Program-made: the position numbers and the translations under genes | In this document: one piece after another, positions 15,587 through 24,314 of the stretch | Layout of the letters: each line of letters opens with the position of its first letter | How positions within the stretch are numbered: position 1 is the first letter of the stretch | Assembly: GCF_014201335.1 (NCBI RefSeq) | Contig: NZ_JACHEB010000012.1 | Coordinates: 186,001-250,000, forward strand | Direction: 5' to 3' | From: Tunturiibacter gelidiferens | GTDB lineage: Bacteria; Acidobacteriota; Terriglobia; Terriglobales; Acidobacteriaceae | Length of the DNA stretch: 64,000 bases | Notes under the pieces: generated by a model | What the model was told of the DNA's origin: nothing | The model's input: only the letters and a program-made list of their open reading frames with translations | Database searches by the model: none

Positions 15587-16420
15587 ATGACGGAACCTCC
15601 CGAAAGTCTCAGTAACGGCTTTACCGAAATGCAAAGCACCACAGCACAACCCGTTCGCGTACTTCTGCTTGATGACGAGCCCACCAATCTCCACCTCCGC
15701 GCCGCCATCCTGCGCCAGCACGGCTACGAGGCCGTTCCCGCCGCCACCATCGAAGAGGCCACTGACCTCTTCAACAACATCGATATCGCCGTCCTTGACT
15801 ACCATCTCGGTGCAGGCCAGTTCGGCACCGAAGTAGCTGCTCTCCTCCGCCGCCGCCGTCCCCACGTTCCCATCATCATTCTCTCGGCTACCATCGACCG
15901 CTACTTCGGCGGTGTCGAAGACATGCATCTGCTCAAAGGCCATAGCTCAGTCGAAGATCTCCTTGACGCTCTCAGCTCGCTCGAAGCCAAACGCCGTGGC
16001 GCACCCGTCGTCGTCGATGCCCGCGACTTCTTTTACTCCCGCATCGCCATGGCCATCGGCTCCGATGTGCTCGTCCAGATCTTCGACGAGAACGGCATCT
16101 GGCAGTATTGCAACGACAGCGTGGCCGAATACCTCGGCCAACCCCGCGAGTGGTTCATCGGCCGCAGCGTCTACGAGGAGATGCGTCCCTTCATGCGCGA
16201 CTGGAGCGACGTCCTCCAAACCGTCTGCCTCACCCGCGAAACCTACATCGATCGCACCCATCGCGGCCTGCTGGCCCAACCCCGCCCGCAAGAACCGCAG
16301 CTAACCTGGAGCGTCCTCGCCTTCCCCATCACCCTCCACGACAACCGCTCCGGAGCCGTCCTCACCGCCCGCATCCTCGACAAGCCCACCCGCACCTCCG
16401 AGCTTCTCCCTTTCATCTAG
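15587..16420 (+). CDS. Response regulator with REC and PAS domains
   Basis: A 277-residue protein with an N-terminal receiver domain (about residues 23-130). The acidic pair Asp29-Asp30, phosphoacceptor Asp71 in VLDYHLG, SAT at the Ser/Thr position and LKG at the Lys position are all present. A PAS domain follows (about 150-265: VQIFDENGIWQYCNDSVAEYLGQ). It has no DNA-binding or catalytic output, so it should act by protein interaction or as a sensor in a phosphorelay. The start at 15587 is supported by GGGGGT about 7 nt upstream; it lies in a longer frame that begins inside lpxD. No kinase gene is adjacent. Confidence 0.9.
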   Translation: MTEPPESLSNGFTEMQSTTAQPVRVLLLDDEPTNLHLRAAILRQHGYEAVPAATIEEATDLFNNIDIAVLDYHLGAGQFGTEVAALLRRRRPHVPIIILSATIDRYFGGVEDMHLLKGHSSVEDLLDALSSLEAKRRGAPVVVDARDFFYSRIAMAIGSDVLVQIFDENGIWQYCNDSVAEYLGQPREWFIGRSVYEEMRPFMRDWSDVLQTVCLTRETYIDRTHRGLLAQPRPQEPQLTWSVLAFPITLHDNRSGAVLTARILDKPTRTSELLPFI

Positions 16421-16449
16421 GCAGATAGCCGTTCGAGCCGCGCAAAACC

Positions 16450-16472
16450 GGGTTTTTTTGCACAAGCTTGGT
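16450..16472 (+). terminator. Weak intrinsic terminator
   Basis: GC-AAAA and TTTT-GC form a short stem around CCGGG with seven T, 20-40 nt after the response-regulator stop. The pairing is weak. Confidence 0.3.
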
Positions 16473-16477
16473 TTAGC

Positions 16478-16798
16478 ATGGCTGTCGTGAGCACAGTTAA
16501 GAACTCCACGGAAAAGAAGCGGCTCAGCTTAGAACTGGATCGGCGGAATACCTATGGAGAAAATAGCAAGTCCAGCCGTAAGGCGATTCCTAAGGGGAAA
16601 CAGCGCCAGCATATGGACGTGCGCCGTAGTGCCGGAGAGGTATTACGGCGGCTGAAGGGAAATGTGCCCGAAGATGGTTTGGACAACGCGGAACTGCTGG
16701 TCAAATCCCGCGTGGCTCTCAGCAAACGCCGAGAGTTCAAAAAGTCGCCTGACAAACCTCTTAGGGTCGTCCTTGCGAAGAAGGGCAAGTGGGGTTAG
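16478..16798 (+). CDS. Small basic protein of unknown function
   Basis: A 106-residue, strongly basic protein with no membrane segment. Residues 30-60 (SRKAIPKGKQRQHMDVRRSAGEVLRRL) and the C-terminal KSPDKPLRVVLAKKGK look like elements of a small conserved acidobacterial family. High positive charge suggests nucleic acid or ribosome association, but no function is known to me. No good ribosome binding site is visible. The same strand then carries a lipoprotein gene. Confidence 0.6.
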   Translation: MAVVSTVKNSTEKKRLSLELDRRNTYGENSKSSRKAIPKGKQRQHMDVRRSAGEVLRRLKGNVPEDGLDNAELLVKSRVALSKRREFKKSPDKPLRVVLAKKGKWG

Positions 16799-16900
16799 TC
16801 GATCGAAGCGGACGGCCCTTTGTCGCGCGCAGTCTGTCCGCTGCGGCCGGTCCAACTGGCCAGATCATCCCACCCCATCACCCTGCTAACCTTGAACTCT

Positions 16901-17257
16901 ATGCGTCCTCTGTCCGCGCTCGTCCTTATCACCAGCTTCATCACCGTAGGTTGCCACTCCCCTTACGTAGCTACCACGGTCAGCAATCGCACAGGACATC
17001 CCATCGAACTCCTCGAGGTCGACTATCCCAGCGCCAGCTTCGGGACACAAAACCTCGCCCCCGGCTCCGACTTCCACTACCGCTTCAAAGTTTTAGGCTC
17101 GGGCAGCATGAAGCTGCTCTATACCGACAGCGCCCATCAAGACCACAAAGCCAATGGCCCCTTCCTCAAAGAAGGAGCCGAAGGTTTGTTGTCCATCGCG
17201 ATCACTCCCACCGGAGTCTTCTGGCAACCCGACACGACCGTTACGTCAGGCAAATAG
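16901..17257 (+). CDS. Small exported lipoprotein
   Basis: A 118-residue protein with a lipoprotein signal peptide (MRPLSALVLITSFITVGC, lipobox VGC at 16-18), so it should be lipidated by Lgt and cut by LspA, both encoded in this window. The mature part has beta-strand character: TTVSNRTGHPIELLEVDYP, FHYRFKVLGSGSMKLLY. It could be a small beta-sandwich. No family was recognised. The ATG at 16901 is chosen because it starts the signal peptide directly; the frame extends 27 codons upstream without one. Confidence 0.75.
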   Translation: MRPLSALVLITSFITVGCHSPYVATTVSNRTGHPIELLEVDYPSASFGTQNLAPGSDFHYRFKVLGSGSMKLLYTDSAHQDHKANGPFLKEGAEGLLSIAITPTGVFWQPDTTVTSGK

Positions 17258-17263
17258 CCTGGT

Positions 17264-17407
17264 TCAGTCTAAATTTCCGCCTTGCATTTCGGTCGCGACT
17301 TCTAGCGAGCTGTGCCGAACCGCATGCTTGTGAGCCCGGTGCATCAAAACCACCACAGTACCCAGCGCCAATACCACAAATAACATTGCAAAAACGACTA
17401 CCGTCAT
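17264..17407 (-). CDS. Tiny single-helix membrane protein
   Basis: A 47-codon frame. The product starts MTVVVFAMLFVVLALG, giving one N-terminal transmembrane helix (about residues 2-22), followed by a His/Arg-rich cytoplasmic tail (HRAHKHAVRHSS). GGAGGG lies about 9 nt before the ATG, strong support for translation. A second tiny membrane protein with the same design lies 160 nt upstream on the same strand. Function unknown. Confidence 0.6.
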   Translation of the reverse strand: MTVVVFAMLFVVLALGTVVVLMHRAHKHAVRHSSLEVATEMQGGNLD

Positions 17408-17567
17408 AACTTAGAGCCCTCCGCTGCAACCGCTTTCCGCAGCGCGCAACATAATAGGCTTTCCACACTTAAACTGGCAATATATTTAGCGGCGAAATGC
17501 TCCAATCGCCCCTACACAGAGATATCCCACTGGCTCGCATCCGACAGAAGCCATTACTTATCCACGC

Positions 17568-17729
17568 CTACCGCGAGTGAAATCCGGAAGCTCGTCCATG
17601 CGTGGCCGGAGCAGCATTTCCAGCGTCTCCGCTGTGTCCTTTGCGTCTCTGATCTCTCATCATCAACGCGATCACTCCGCCCACTACCAGTAACGCAACG
17701 ATCATTGCAACAAAAGCGATGGTAAGCAT
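17568..17729 (-). CDS. Tiny single-helix membrane protein
   Basis: A 53-residue product with one N-terminal transmembrane helix (MLTIAFVAMIVALLVVGGVI) and a basic, Gly/His-rich tail. GGAGG is 5-6 nt before the ATG at 17729, which decides the start over a longer frame to 17777. It probably shares a transcript with the 47-codon gene downstream (17264-17407). Both resemble the small membrane peptides seen in many genomes, with no known role. Confidence 0.6.
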   Translation of the reverse strand: MLTIAFVAMIVALLVVGGVIALMMRDQRRKGHSGDAGNAAPATHGRASGFHSR

Positions 17730-17845
17730 CTCATCCTCCCGCTTTCTCCAGCAGGCGTGCAACACAAGCCACAGCATTCTCCAGCCAGTGTCCTGCTCTG
17801 CTCACATAAGATGACGTCTACATCATCTGCGATAAGCTGAAAGTT

Positions 17846-18520
17846 ATGCCCCGCGGATATTTCATCACCTTCGAAGGCCTCGACGGCTCCGGAAAGACCA
17901 CCCAACTACGCCGTCTCGCCACCTCTCTCGAGTCCGAAGGCCACACCGTCGTCACCCTCCGCCAACCCGGCGGCACAACCCTGGGCGACCGCATCCGCAG
18001 CATCCTTCTTGACTCCCGCTCCGAGGCCGCCCTAGGTCCCATCGCCCCCGCCGCCGAGATGGCTCTCATGTTCGCCGACCGCGCCCAGTCCATCTCCGAG
18101 ATCATCCTCCCCGCGCTCGCCGCCGGCTCCATCGTCCTATGCGACCGCTACACCGACTCCTCCGAGGCCTATCAAGGCGGAGGCCGCCAGCTAGGCAGCG
18201 AGCGCATCCTCGTCATGCACGCCGCCGCCTGCGACAACCTCCAGCCCGACCTGACCCTCCTCCTTCTTCCGTCGCTCGAATCTTCCCTACGCCGCGCACG
18301 CCGCCGCAACCAGCGCCACGTGGAAAAACAAGGCACCGACGAAAACCGCTTCGAGCGCGAGCCCGACGACTTCTACCGCCGCATCTACGACAAGTACGAA
18401 GAGATCGCCGCCCGTGAACCCCACCGCGTCGTCCCCATCCGCGACGATGCTTCCATCGACCAGATTCAAGCCTGCATCCAAAAGATTGTCGCCGCCCGCC
18501 TCGACCCCGCCAAAGCCTAG
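17846..18520 (+). CDS. tmk: Thymidylate kinase
   Basis: Tmk phosphorylates dTMP to dTDP for DNA synthesis. The 224-residue protein has the P-loop FEGLDGSGKTT (residues 9-19), the TMP-binding TLRQPGGT in place of the more usual REPGGT, and the DRYTDSSEAYQGGGR motif. The LID region (RRARRRNQRHVEKQ) is Arg-rich. The PGG with preceding Gln rather than Glu is a mild variation. No Shine-Dalgarno is visible; TAAGCT lies 7 nt before the ATG. It is divergent from the tiny membrane protein genes. Confidence 0.95.
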   Translation: MPRGYFITFEGLDGSGKTTQLRRLATSLESEGHTVVTLRQPGGTTLGDRIRSILLDSRSEAALGPIAPAAEMALMFADRAQSISEIILPALAAGSIVLCDRYTDSSEAYQGGGRQLGSERILVMHAAACDNLQPDLTLLLLPSLESSLRRARRRNQRHVEKQGTDENRFEREPDDFYRRIYDKYEEIAAREPHRVVPIRDDASIDQIQACIQKIVAARLDPAKA

Positions 18521-18608
18521 CCAGTCTTCTTTCCACCTCGTCAATGCTCCCAACCCCGGCCCGCCGAACTGTGTTCTCCTCGTCTAAGAGAACAACGAAG
18601 GCGAAGCA

Positions 18609-20054
18609 ATGACCACCCCCACTCTCGAAGCCCCACCCGAACCAATCCCCTCCGTCACCTCGCCGCGCAAGGGTGGCAAAGGCCGCATGCCACCCGGCCT
18701 CAAGCACTCGCTTCCCTTCTACTCCTTCAAGCCCTGGGTCAAACTCGGCAGCCCCATCCTCCTCTTCGAGCATCTCCTCAAGACCTATGGCAACATCGCG
18801 CATTATCGCTTCCTCGGCACCCCCATCGTCTTCATCAACGACCCCGAGTACATCCGCGAGATCCTAGTCACCCAAGCCAACAGCTTCGTCAAAGAGCGCA
18901 CCGTCCGCCGCATGAAGGTCCTTCTCGGCGAAGGCCTCATCACCTCCGACGATCCCATCCACATGCGTCAACGCAAGATCGCCGCGCCCGCCTTCCATCG
19001 CCAGCGCATCGCCGCCTATGGCGACCAGATCGTCGCCAGCGCCGTACATCAGCGCGAAGCCTGGCGCCCAAACCAGCACATCGACATCTCCGCCGCCAGC
19101 ATGCAGCTCTCGCTCGAGATCGTCGCTCGCACCCTCTTCAACACCGAAGTCACCGCCGACATCCGCAGCATCAACGACGAGGTCAACACCATCATGGACC
19201 TCTACAACTTCATCGTCGCCTTCCCCAAAATCGAATCCTTCATCCACCTCCCCATCCCCGGCATCATGAAGTTCCGCCGCTCGAAGGCCCGCCTCGACGC
19301 CGTCGTCGATCGCCTCATCCACGAGCACCGCGAAGCCGCCGCCCGTGGTGAACCAGATCGCGGAGATCTCCTCTCCATGCTCCTCGCCAGCAAATACGAG
19401 TCCGACGACCCCACCAAACAAACCGGCATGTCCGACGAGCAAGTCCGCGATGAAGTCCTCACCATCTTTCTCGCCGGCTACGAAACCGTCGCCAACGGCC
19501 TTGCCTGGACTTGGTATCTCCTCAGCCAAAATCCAGCCATCGAAGCCAAACTCCACGCCGAACTAGACGCAGTCCTCGGCACCGGCCCCACCCAACGCCT
19601 CCCCACTCTCGCCGACTACCCCGTCCTCCGCTACACAGAACAAGTCTTCGCCGAATCCATGCGTCTCTACCCACCAGCCTGGGCCATGGGCCGCATGTCC
19701 ACCAAGCCCATCACCCTCGGCCCTTACACCATCCCCTCCGGCGCGCACTTTTTCTTCAGCCAATACATCATGGGACGCGACCCCCAATACTTCCCCGACC
19801 CACTCCGCTTCGACCCCGACCGCTTCACCCCCGAGAACAAAGCCGCCCGCCACAAGTTCACCTACTTCCCCTTCGGCGGAGGCAGCCGCCAATGCATCGG
19901 CGAAAGCTTCGCTTGGATGGAAGGTGTCTTCAGCATCGCCACCCTCGCCCAACGCTGGCGCATGAACTACCTCGGCACCACCCCACCCGAAGTCCAGGCC
20001 AAGATCACGCTTCGCCCGCGCGACCCCCTCATGATGCAACTCATCCCTCGCTGA
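18609..20054 (+). CDS. Cytochrome P450
   Basis: A soluble bacterial P450 monooxygenase of 481 residues. The oxygen-binding I-helix motif AGYET is at 289-293, the ExxR pair is Glu349/Arg352, the PERF-region reads FDPDRF, and the haem-thiolate ligand is Cys429 in FGGGSRQCIG. The PGLKHSLPFYSF opening and overall pattern resemble the CYP102/CYP4-like fatty-acid or terpenoid hydroxylases more than the camphor type, but the substrate cannot be assigned. No ferredoxin or reductase gene lies nearby. The ATG has AACGAAGGCGAAGCA upstream. Confidence 0.95.
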   Translation: MTTPTLEAPPEPIPSVTSPRKGGKGRMPPGLKHSLPFYSFKPWVKLGSPILLFEHLLKTYGNIAHYRFLGTPIVFINDPEYIREILVTQANSFVKERTVRRMKVLLGEGLITSDDPIHMRQRKIAAPAFHRQRIAAYGDQIVASAVHQREAWRPNQHIDISAASMQLSLEIVARTLFNTEVTADIRSINDEVNTIMDLYNFIVAFPKIESFIHLPIPGIMKFRRSKARLDAVVDRLIHEHREAAARGEPDRGDLLSMLLASKYESDDPTKQTGMSDEQVRDEVLTIFLAGYETVANGLAWTWYLLSQNPAIEAKLHAELDAVLGTGPTQRLPTLADYPVLRYTEQVFAESMRLYPPAWAMGRMSTKPITLGPYTIPSGAHFFFSQYIMGRDPQYFPDPLRFDPDRFTPENKAARHKFTYFPFGGGSRQCIGESFAWMEGVFSIATLAQRWRMNYLGTTPPEVQAKITLRPRDPLMMQLIPR

Positions 20055-20065
20055 TCCCGCAAAAA

Positions 20066-20491
20066 TCAATCCACCGCAACAATCACACTCGAAGCCTTGA
20101 ACGCCGCACACACCTGCTCACCGAGGTGCAGCGCCAGTCGGTGCAGACTGCCGTCCGTAATCACACCGGTAAGCACCTCCCCGCCCTGCAGCCTGATCGA
20201 CACCTCATCGTTCACGCTGCCTTCGTGAATCGTCTCCACCACGCCGCACAGGATATTTCGAGTACTGATCTTGCTCTTGTCCATCTCCTTCCCCACGATG
20301 ATCCAACTGGCCTTCACCAACGCCCAGGCCTTCATCCCCTCTTTCAACCCCATCGCCTCAACGCTGCCATTCGTAATCACCGCAACGATCTCACTCCCCG
20401 CTTCGGTCGCCAGTATGACCTCGGAGTTCACCGCGCCCGTTGTAATCTTGCTAATCGTCCCCGCCAGCGTATTGCGCGCACTTGTCTTCAT
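20066..20491 (-). CDS. Tandem TOBE (Mop) molybdate-binding protein
   Basis: A 141-residue cytoplasmic protein made of two TOBE/Mop repeats. Each opens with a similar signature (SARNTLAGTISKI at residues 3-15 and STRNILCGVVETI about 73-85) and continues with VNSEV or VNDEV and a LKASSVIV-like end. Such di-Mop proteins bind molybdate or tungstate for storage or sensing. ATG 20491 is preferred, with GAGGTG about 6 nt upstream. No mod transporter or molybdoenzyme gene is in the window. It is convergent with the P450 gene, only 11 nt apart. Confidence 0.88.
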   Translation of the reverse strand: MKTSARNTLAGTISKITTGAVNSEVILATEAGSEIVAVITNGSVEAMGLKEGMKAWALVKASWIIVGKEMDKSKISTRNILCGVVETIHEGSVNDEVSIRLQGGEVLTGVITDGSLHRLALHLGEQVCAAFKASSVIVAVD

Positions 20492-20584
20492 CCCCATGCA
20501 CCTCGCCACCATCCTATCCAAAACTCAAAAAGCCCATCCACACGGCCAACTTTCCTCCGATCTCCCGGCTCCAACCACACACAC

Positions 20585-21337
20585 ATGCAAAATAGAACGC
20601 ACGCACGAACCCTTCTGCTTGCTCTCACACTCGCGGCGTCTTCCTTCAACGCCCAACCCCCGCCCACCTCTCCCGAGCAGACTCTCTTCCAACTCACCAA
20701 CCGAGCCCGCGCCGCGCACAACCTGCCGCCGCTCCATTGGGACAACGCCCTAGCAGCCGCAGCCAAAACTCACGTCCAACGCGTCCGCAACGAACCCGGC
20801 GAACTCCTCCATCAATACCCCGGCGAACCCGACCTCACCACTCGCGGCGCACAAGCTGGAGCCCACTTCACCACCATCGCCGAAAACGTCGGTCGCGGCA
20901 CCGACGTCCCGCTCATCCATCAAACCTGGATGAACAGCCCCAGCCATCGCGCCAACATCCTCGACCCCAATCTCAACGCAGTCGGAATCTCCGTCGCGGA
21001 AAATCACAGCCTCTACTCAGCCGTCGAAGACTTCTCTCGCAGTGCGACGGTCCAATCCTTCGACTCACTCGAAAAACGTGTCTCCCAGATCCTGCTTGAG
21101 CACGGCATAGCCCCAGCCGATTCGAACGCCGACGCCCATCAAACCTGCACCATGCAAAGCGGAGCCGCAGGCTCTCCCAAACTAGTCGTCCAATGGGACG
21201 GCCCCGACCCGACTCTCCTGCCCGACGCTCTCCTCCGCGCCATCGCCACCGGCAGATACACCACAGCCGAAGTCGCAGTCTGCGCCAGCAAACAACCCCA
21301 GTTCACCACCTACAACACAGCCGTGCTCCTCTACTGA
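20585..21337 (+). CDS. Exported CAP/SCP domain protein
   Basis: A 250-residue protein with an N-terminal signal peptide (residues 1-24) and a CAP (cysteine-rich secretory/PR-1-like) domain at about 30-150. Typical elements are LFQLTNRARAAHNLPPLHWD, a HV-containing helix, IAENVGRG, and WMNSPSHRANILDP, in which SPSHRANIL is the family hallmark. Residues 150-250 form an unrecognised extension with two cysteines. Bacterial CAP proteins are mostly of unknown function. The gene begins inside a longer frame antisense to the TOBE gene, so the ATG at 20585 is chosen from the signal peptide; no clear ribosome binding site is seen. Confidence 0.85.
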   Translation: MQNRTHARTLLLALTLAASSFNAQPPPTSPEQTLFQLTNRARAAHNLPPLHWDNALAAAAKTHVQRVRNEPGELLHQYPGEPDLTTRGAQAGAHFTTIAENVGRGTDVPLIHQTWMNSPSHRANILDPNLNAVGISVAENHSLYSAVEDFSRSATVQSFDSLEKRVSQILLEHGIAPADSNADAHQTCTMQSGAAGSPKLVVQWDGPDPTLLPDALLRAIATGRYTTAEVAVCASKQPQFTTYNTAVLLY

Positions 21338-21343
21338 TTCACG

Positions 21344-21420
21344 CGACCAACGGGAGCGCCACCCAAAGGAGTACACAAGTCACGAAGTGACCGCCGCCCG
21401 CGCAGGGCGCGCACCAGGTT
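21344..21420. repeat. Dispersed intergenic repeat, copy 1
   Basis: Shares CGACCAACGGGAG (21344-21356), then after a gap 21 identical bases (21375-21395, containing the palindrome GTCACGAAGTGAC) and a following GC-rich GCGCAG tail with 47606-47666. It lies between convergent CAP and porin genes. This could be a REP-type or terminator-associated repeat. Confidence 0.65.
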
Positions 21421-21421
21421 C

Positions 21422-22702
21422 TCAAAAAATAATCCGCATACGAGCATTCAACAGAACAGTGGTATAGCTCTTCGCCGCATACATCGGATGAATCGACACC
21501 TGCACATCGGGCCCGATCTCCATGCTCTTCGTCATGCGAATTCGATAAAACGTCTCGACGATACTCTCGTGTCGCTTCCCCGCACGCGTCGGTTGAATGT
21601 AGTTGAACGCCGTCCCAAACATATCGCCCCGCCGGCCAAACGGGCTAACATTCGTCAGTCCTATCGTGTCGGTCTGTCTGATCGCGGTTCCCGTCTCCGT
21701 AGCGAATCCATACCGGCCAAACGGTGCCCAGCCATTCGCGTACTCATGATCAAAACCAAACGCGACACCATGGCCGCTTCCTGAACTCTTCGTATCGTCA
21801 CGCCATCCCCCAACACGCAGCTTCAAATATTTGCTCCCGGGCGCACCGTCAAACCAGCCGAACTCCACGCCCTCAAGAAATTTCCCCTGCGCCATCGTTC
21901 CGATCCCTGTGTATTGTGAACCGATGGTGTCAATCGCCAAAGCGTGCATATAGAAGTGGTGGGTCATCTGAAAATCAACCGCTCCTCCACCCGCATAGGT
22001 GCCATCCGAAGCAATCGCAAGATTGCCGTCGTTCTCTCCATTCAGAAACTGCGTTCTCTCATCGTTGTTCAGAAAGCTCAGACTGACAAACTGATTCGGA
22101 TGCAGCTTGCCCGCATAAAACGACAATCTCTTATGCATGAAATCCTGTCGCCAATAAAGAACGTTCACGGTGATTGGCCGTTGCGCCCCGCCCCCCTGAA
22201 GGCAATTCAAAAAAATCCCCGATCCCAGCTGGTCGCTCAGGTTGAACTGCTGGCTCATCCCGATATTGGTTCCCGAACGCACCAGCAGCGCAATCGAGCC
22301 AGCCGTGCTTCCGTGCTCATACACCGCCCAGTTTCCCGTAAAGTCCAGCCGTCCGCTTATCTGGTCATGACGCTGTGCCGTATCAGGTATCACCGTCGCA
22401 TACTGATTGAGAAACGTATACGTCGCTCCGAATCGAAGCCGCGCACTCATCTCCAGCCAGCTCCAACCCATGTCCGCCGACTTGGTAACGAGCCTGAAAG
22501 GATCGGTCTGAAAGAGCGGATCTGCCGGCACCAACCCCAGCGCCGCCACAGCCGAGTCCAGCTCCTGCGGGTACCTCTCGAGCGGCTCGTTGATTGCCGG
22601 CTCAGACTGCGGCTGGTACTGGACCGTCTCATCGGTAGCACCCGGCCTGACGATCTTGATGTTCTGTCCCAAAAGGTCGGTGAACGCTCCCATCAGAATC
22701 AA
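21422..22702 (-). CDS. OprB-like porin, N-terminus uncertain
   Basis: About 426 residues rich in alternating beta strands and ending in an aromatic residue (MRIIF), as outer-membrane beta barrels do. Segments such as DFTGNWAVYEHG, SLSFLNNDERTQFLNG and FEGVEFGW-type strands fit the carbohydrate-selective OprB family. The only start codons are TTG at 22702 and ATG at 22693, and neither gives a complete signal peptide or has a ribosome binding site. Upstream in the same frame a basic stretch (VRKHVRKTIA) would complete one, but it contains no ATG, GTG or TTG before the stop. A start-codon mutation, frameshift or rare start is possible. Confidence 0.75.
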   Translation of the reverse strand: MILMGAFTDLLGQNIKIVRPGATDETVQYQPQSEPAINEPLERYPQELDSAVAALGLVPADPLFQTDPFRLVTKSADMGWSWLEMSARLRFGATYTFLNQYATVIPDTAQRHDQISGRLDFTGNWAVYEHGSTAGSIALLVRSGTNIGMSQQFNLSDQLGSGIFLNCLQGGGAQRPITVNVLYWRQDFMHKRLSFYAGKLHPNQFVSLSFLNNDERTQFLNGENDGNLAIASDGTYAGGGAVDFQMTHHFYMHALAIDTIGSQYTGIGTMAQGKFLEGVEFGWFDGAPGSKYLKLRVGGWRDDTKSSGSGHGVAFGFDHEYANGWAPFGRYGFATETGTAIRQTDTIGLTNVSPFGRRGDMFGTAFNYIQPTRAGKRHESIVETFYRIRMTKSMEIGPDVQVSIHPMYAAKSYTTVLLNARMRIIF

Positions 22703-23159
22703 CGCGATTGTCTTACGTACGTGCTTTCTGACGTTCGCACAACTCCTTAGCGACTCGCTGGCCTTGTTCTTCTAAAAGTGACTGCCGACTTGATGCGCCG
22801 CCGCCATCATCGGGGGCATCAATCTTCGCCGGGAAGTCTGCGGATTAACAAACCCGATAGTTAAGCGTCGCAAACGCTGTCAACTCCCCAAACCTTTGGA
22901 CACAACGCAAAACCCGCTAACCAAGCGCCTTTTAGAGCCTCACCAGTTTGACGTATTACCCCTCTTCCAACGGGTATCATAGAGACAGGAGATCACTCTG
23001 GAAAGAACCCGATTCGGAGCCTTTCTCTTCAAAGAAGAATCCCGACGAAGGTCCAGACTTAACCTTCATAGACCGAATACTTTAGCACCAAACAGTACCA
23101 CCCGGGTGACCATCCCGAACCTGCATCGAACGTACGCCTGAGGAGGAGGCCAGAAAGTC
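22703..23159. other. Intergenic region between porin and holB
   Basis: A 457-nt divergent region. It holds the in-frame but startless extension of the porin signal sequence (to about 22770), an AT-rich promoter-like zone at 22940-22985 and, at 23143-23149, the AGGAGG that serves holB. A CGAATACTTT-GCAC-like string at 23074-23088 resembles one upstream of the TPR operon (42156-42169). No RNA gene was recognised. Confidence 0.4.
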
Positions 23160-24314
23160 GTGATCACACCAACCGCTCTGCCCGCCACCTTCAACGACTT
23201 CCTCGGCAACAGCACCGCCATCGAGCACCTCCGCACCGCCATCGCCGCCGGCCGCCTCCCCCACTCCCTCATCCTCGCCGGCCCCAGCGGAGCAGGAAAA
23301 TACACCCTGGCCCTCATGCTCACCATGGCCGTCGAGTGCCAGCGCCAGCCCCGCGACCTCTGGTCCAACGGCGTCTCCCTCGCCAGCTTCTGCGGCGTCT
23401 GTCACAACTGCACCCGCATCGCCAGCGCAGCCAACCTCGGCGACGAGATCGACAAAGCCGTAGCCGCCCGCGAAGAGCTCCGCGAGACAGACAAAAAAGA
23501 AACCCGCGTCCTCGTCCAGCCCCACCCAGACGTCCTCATCGTTCCACCCGACCCCCCGCAGCTCCTCATCAAACTAGGCCAGATCCGCACCGTCATCCAG
23601 CGCTCCCACTACCTCCCAAGCGAGGCCCCACGCAAGATCTTCATCCTCACCGCGGCCAACATGATGAAGGAAGCCGCCAACTCCCTCCTCAAAGTCCTCG
23701 AGGAGCCACCCGACACCGTCCACATCATCATCCTCGCCGAAAACCCCGGTGAACTCCTCCCCACGATCCGCTCTCGCTGTGCAACCGTCCGCCTCGGCGC
23801 TCTGCCTGTCGAAGAAATCGAGATGCTCCTCGCCGACCGCCGCACCGATGTACCGCCCAAACAGCGCACCCTCATCGCCCGCCTCGCACAAGGCGCCGCC
23901 GGCAAAGCCCTCGGCTTCGACCTCGAAGCCTACACCGCCGCCCGTGCCGACGCCCTCCTCTTCCTCCGTAACGCTGCCGCATCCAGCAGCGGCACCGCAG
24001 AATCAGACCACACCGCCCTCTTCAAGATGACCGAAACCTATCGCGCCGGAGCCGAAGGCCAGCAAAAAACATCCGCTCTCCTTCGCACCCTCTCGCTCCT
24101 ACTCGAAGATCTCCTGCTCCTCGGCGCAGGCACCCCCGAACTCCTCCGCAACACCGACCTCCGCCCCGAACTCGACCGCCTCAGTGCCACCCTCAACTTC
24201 GCCTGGATCGAATCCGCCTCCCGCGGCCTCGATCAGGTTCAAAGCGGTATGCGCCGCAACCTCCTCCGCAGCCTCTCTCTCGACGCCTTCGCCGGCCAAC
24301 TAGCCGCAAGATGA
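23160..24314 (+). CDS. holB: DNA polymerase III delta' subunit
   Basis: The delta' subunit is part of the clamp loader. The 384-residue AAA+ protein has the Walker-A-like GPSGAGKYT (41-49), a zinc-binding module from Cys60, Cys78, Cys81 and Cys84 (FCGVCHNC), and the arginine-finger motif in PTIRSRCATVRLG. An insert of about 35 residues rich in Glu and Lys follows the zinc module. It starts at GTG, supported by AGGAGGAGG about 10 nt upstream. The stop overlaps the next start (ATGA), forming a two-gene operon with the Sua5-type gene. Confidence 0.93.
   Translation: MITPTALPATFNDFLGNSTAIEHLRTAIAAGRLPHSLILAGPSGAGKYTLALMLTMAVECQRQPRDLWSNGVSLASFCGVCHNCTRIASAANLGDEIDKAVAAREELRETDKKETRVLVQPHPDVLIVPPDPPQLLIKLGQIRTVIQRSHYLPSEAPRKIFILTAANMMKEAANSLLKVLEEPPDTVHIIILAENPGELLPTIRSRCATVRLGALPVEEIEMLLADRRTDVPPKQRTLIARLAQGAAGKALGFDLEAYTAARADALLFLRNAAASSSGTAESDHTALFKMTETYRAGAEGQQKTSALLRTLSLLLEDLLLLGAGTPELLRNTDLRPELDRLSATLNFAWIESASRGLDQVQSGMRRNLLRSLSLDAFAGQLAAR

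Noticed and set aside
22940..22985. Possible sigma-70 promoter TTGACG/TATCAT before holB
   Set aside because: The spacer is 21 nt, too long for a normal promoter; left as a weak possibility only.
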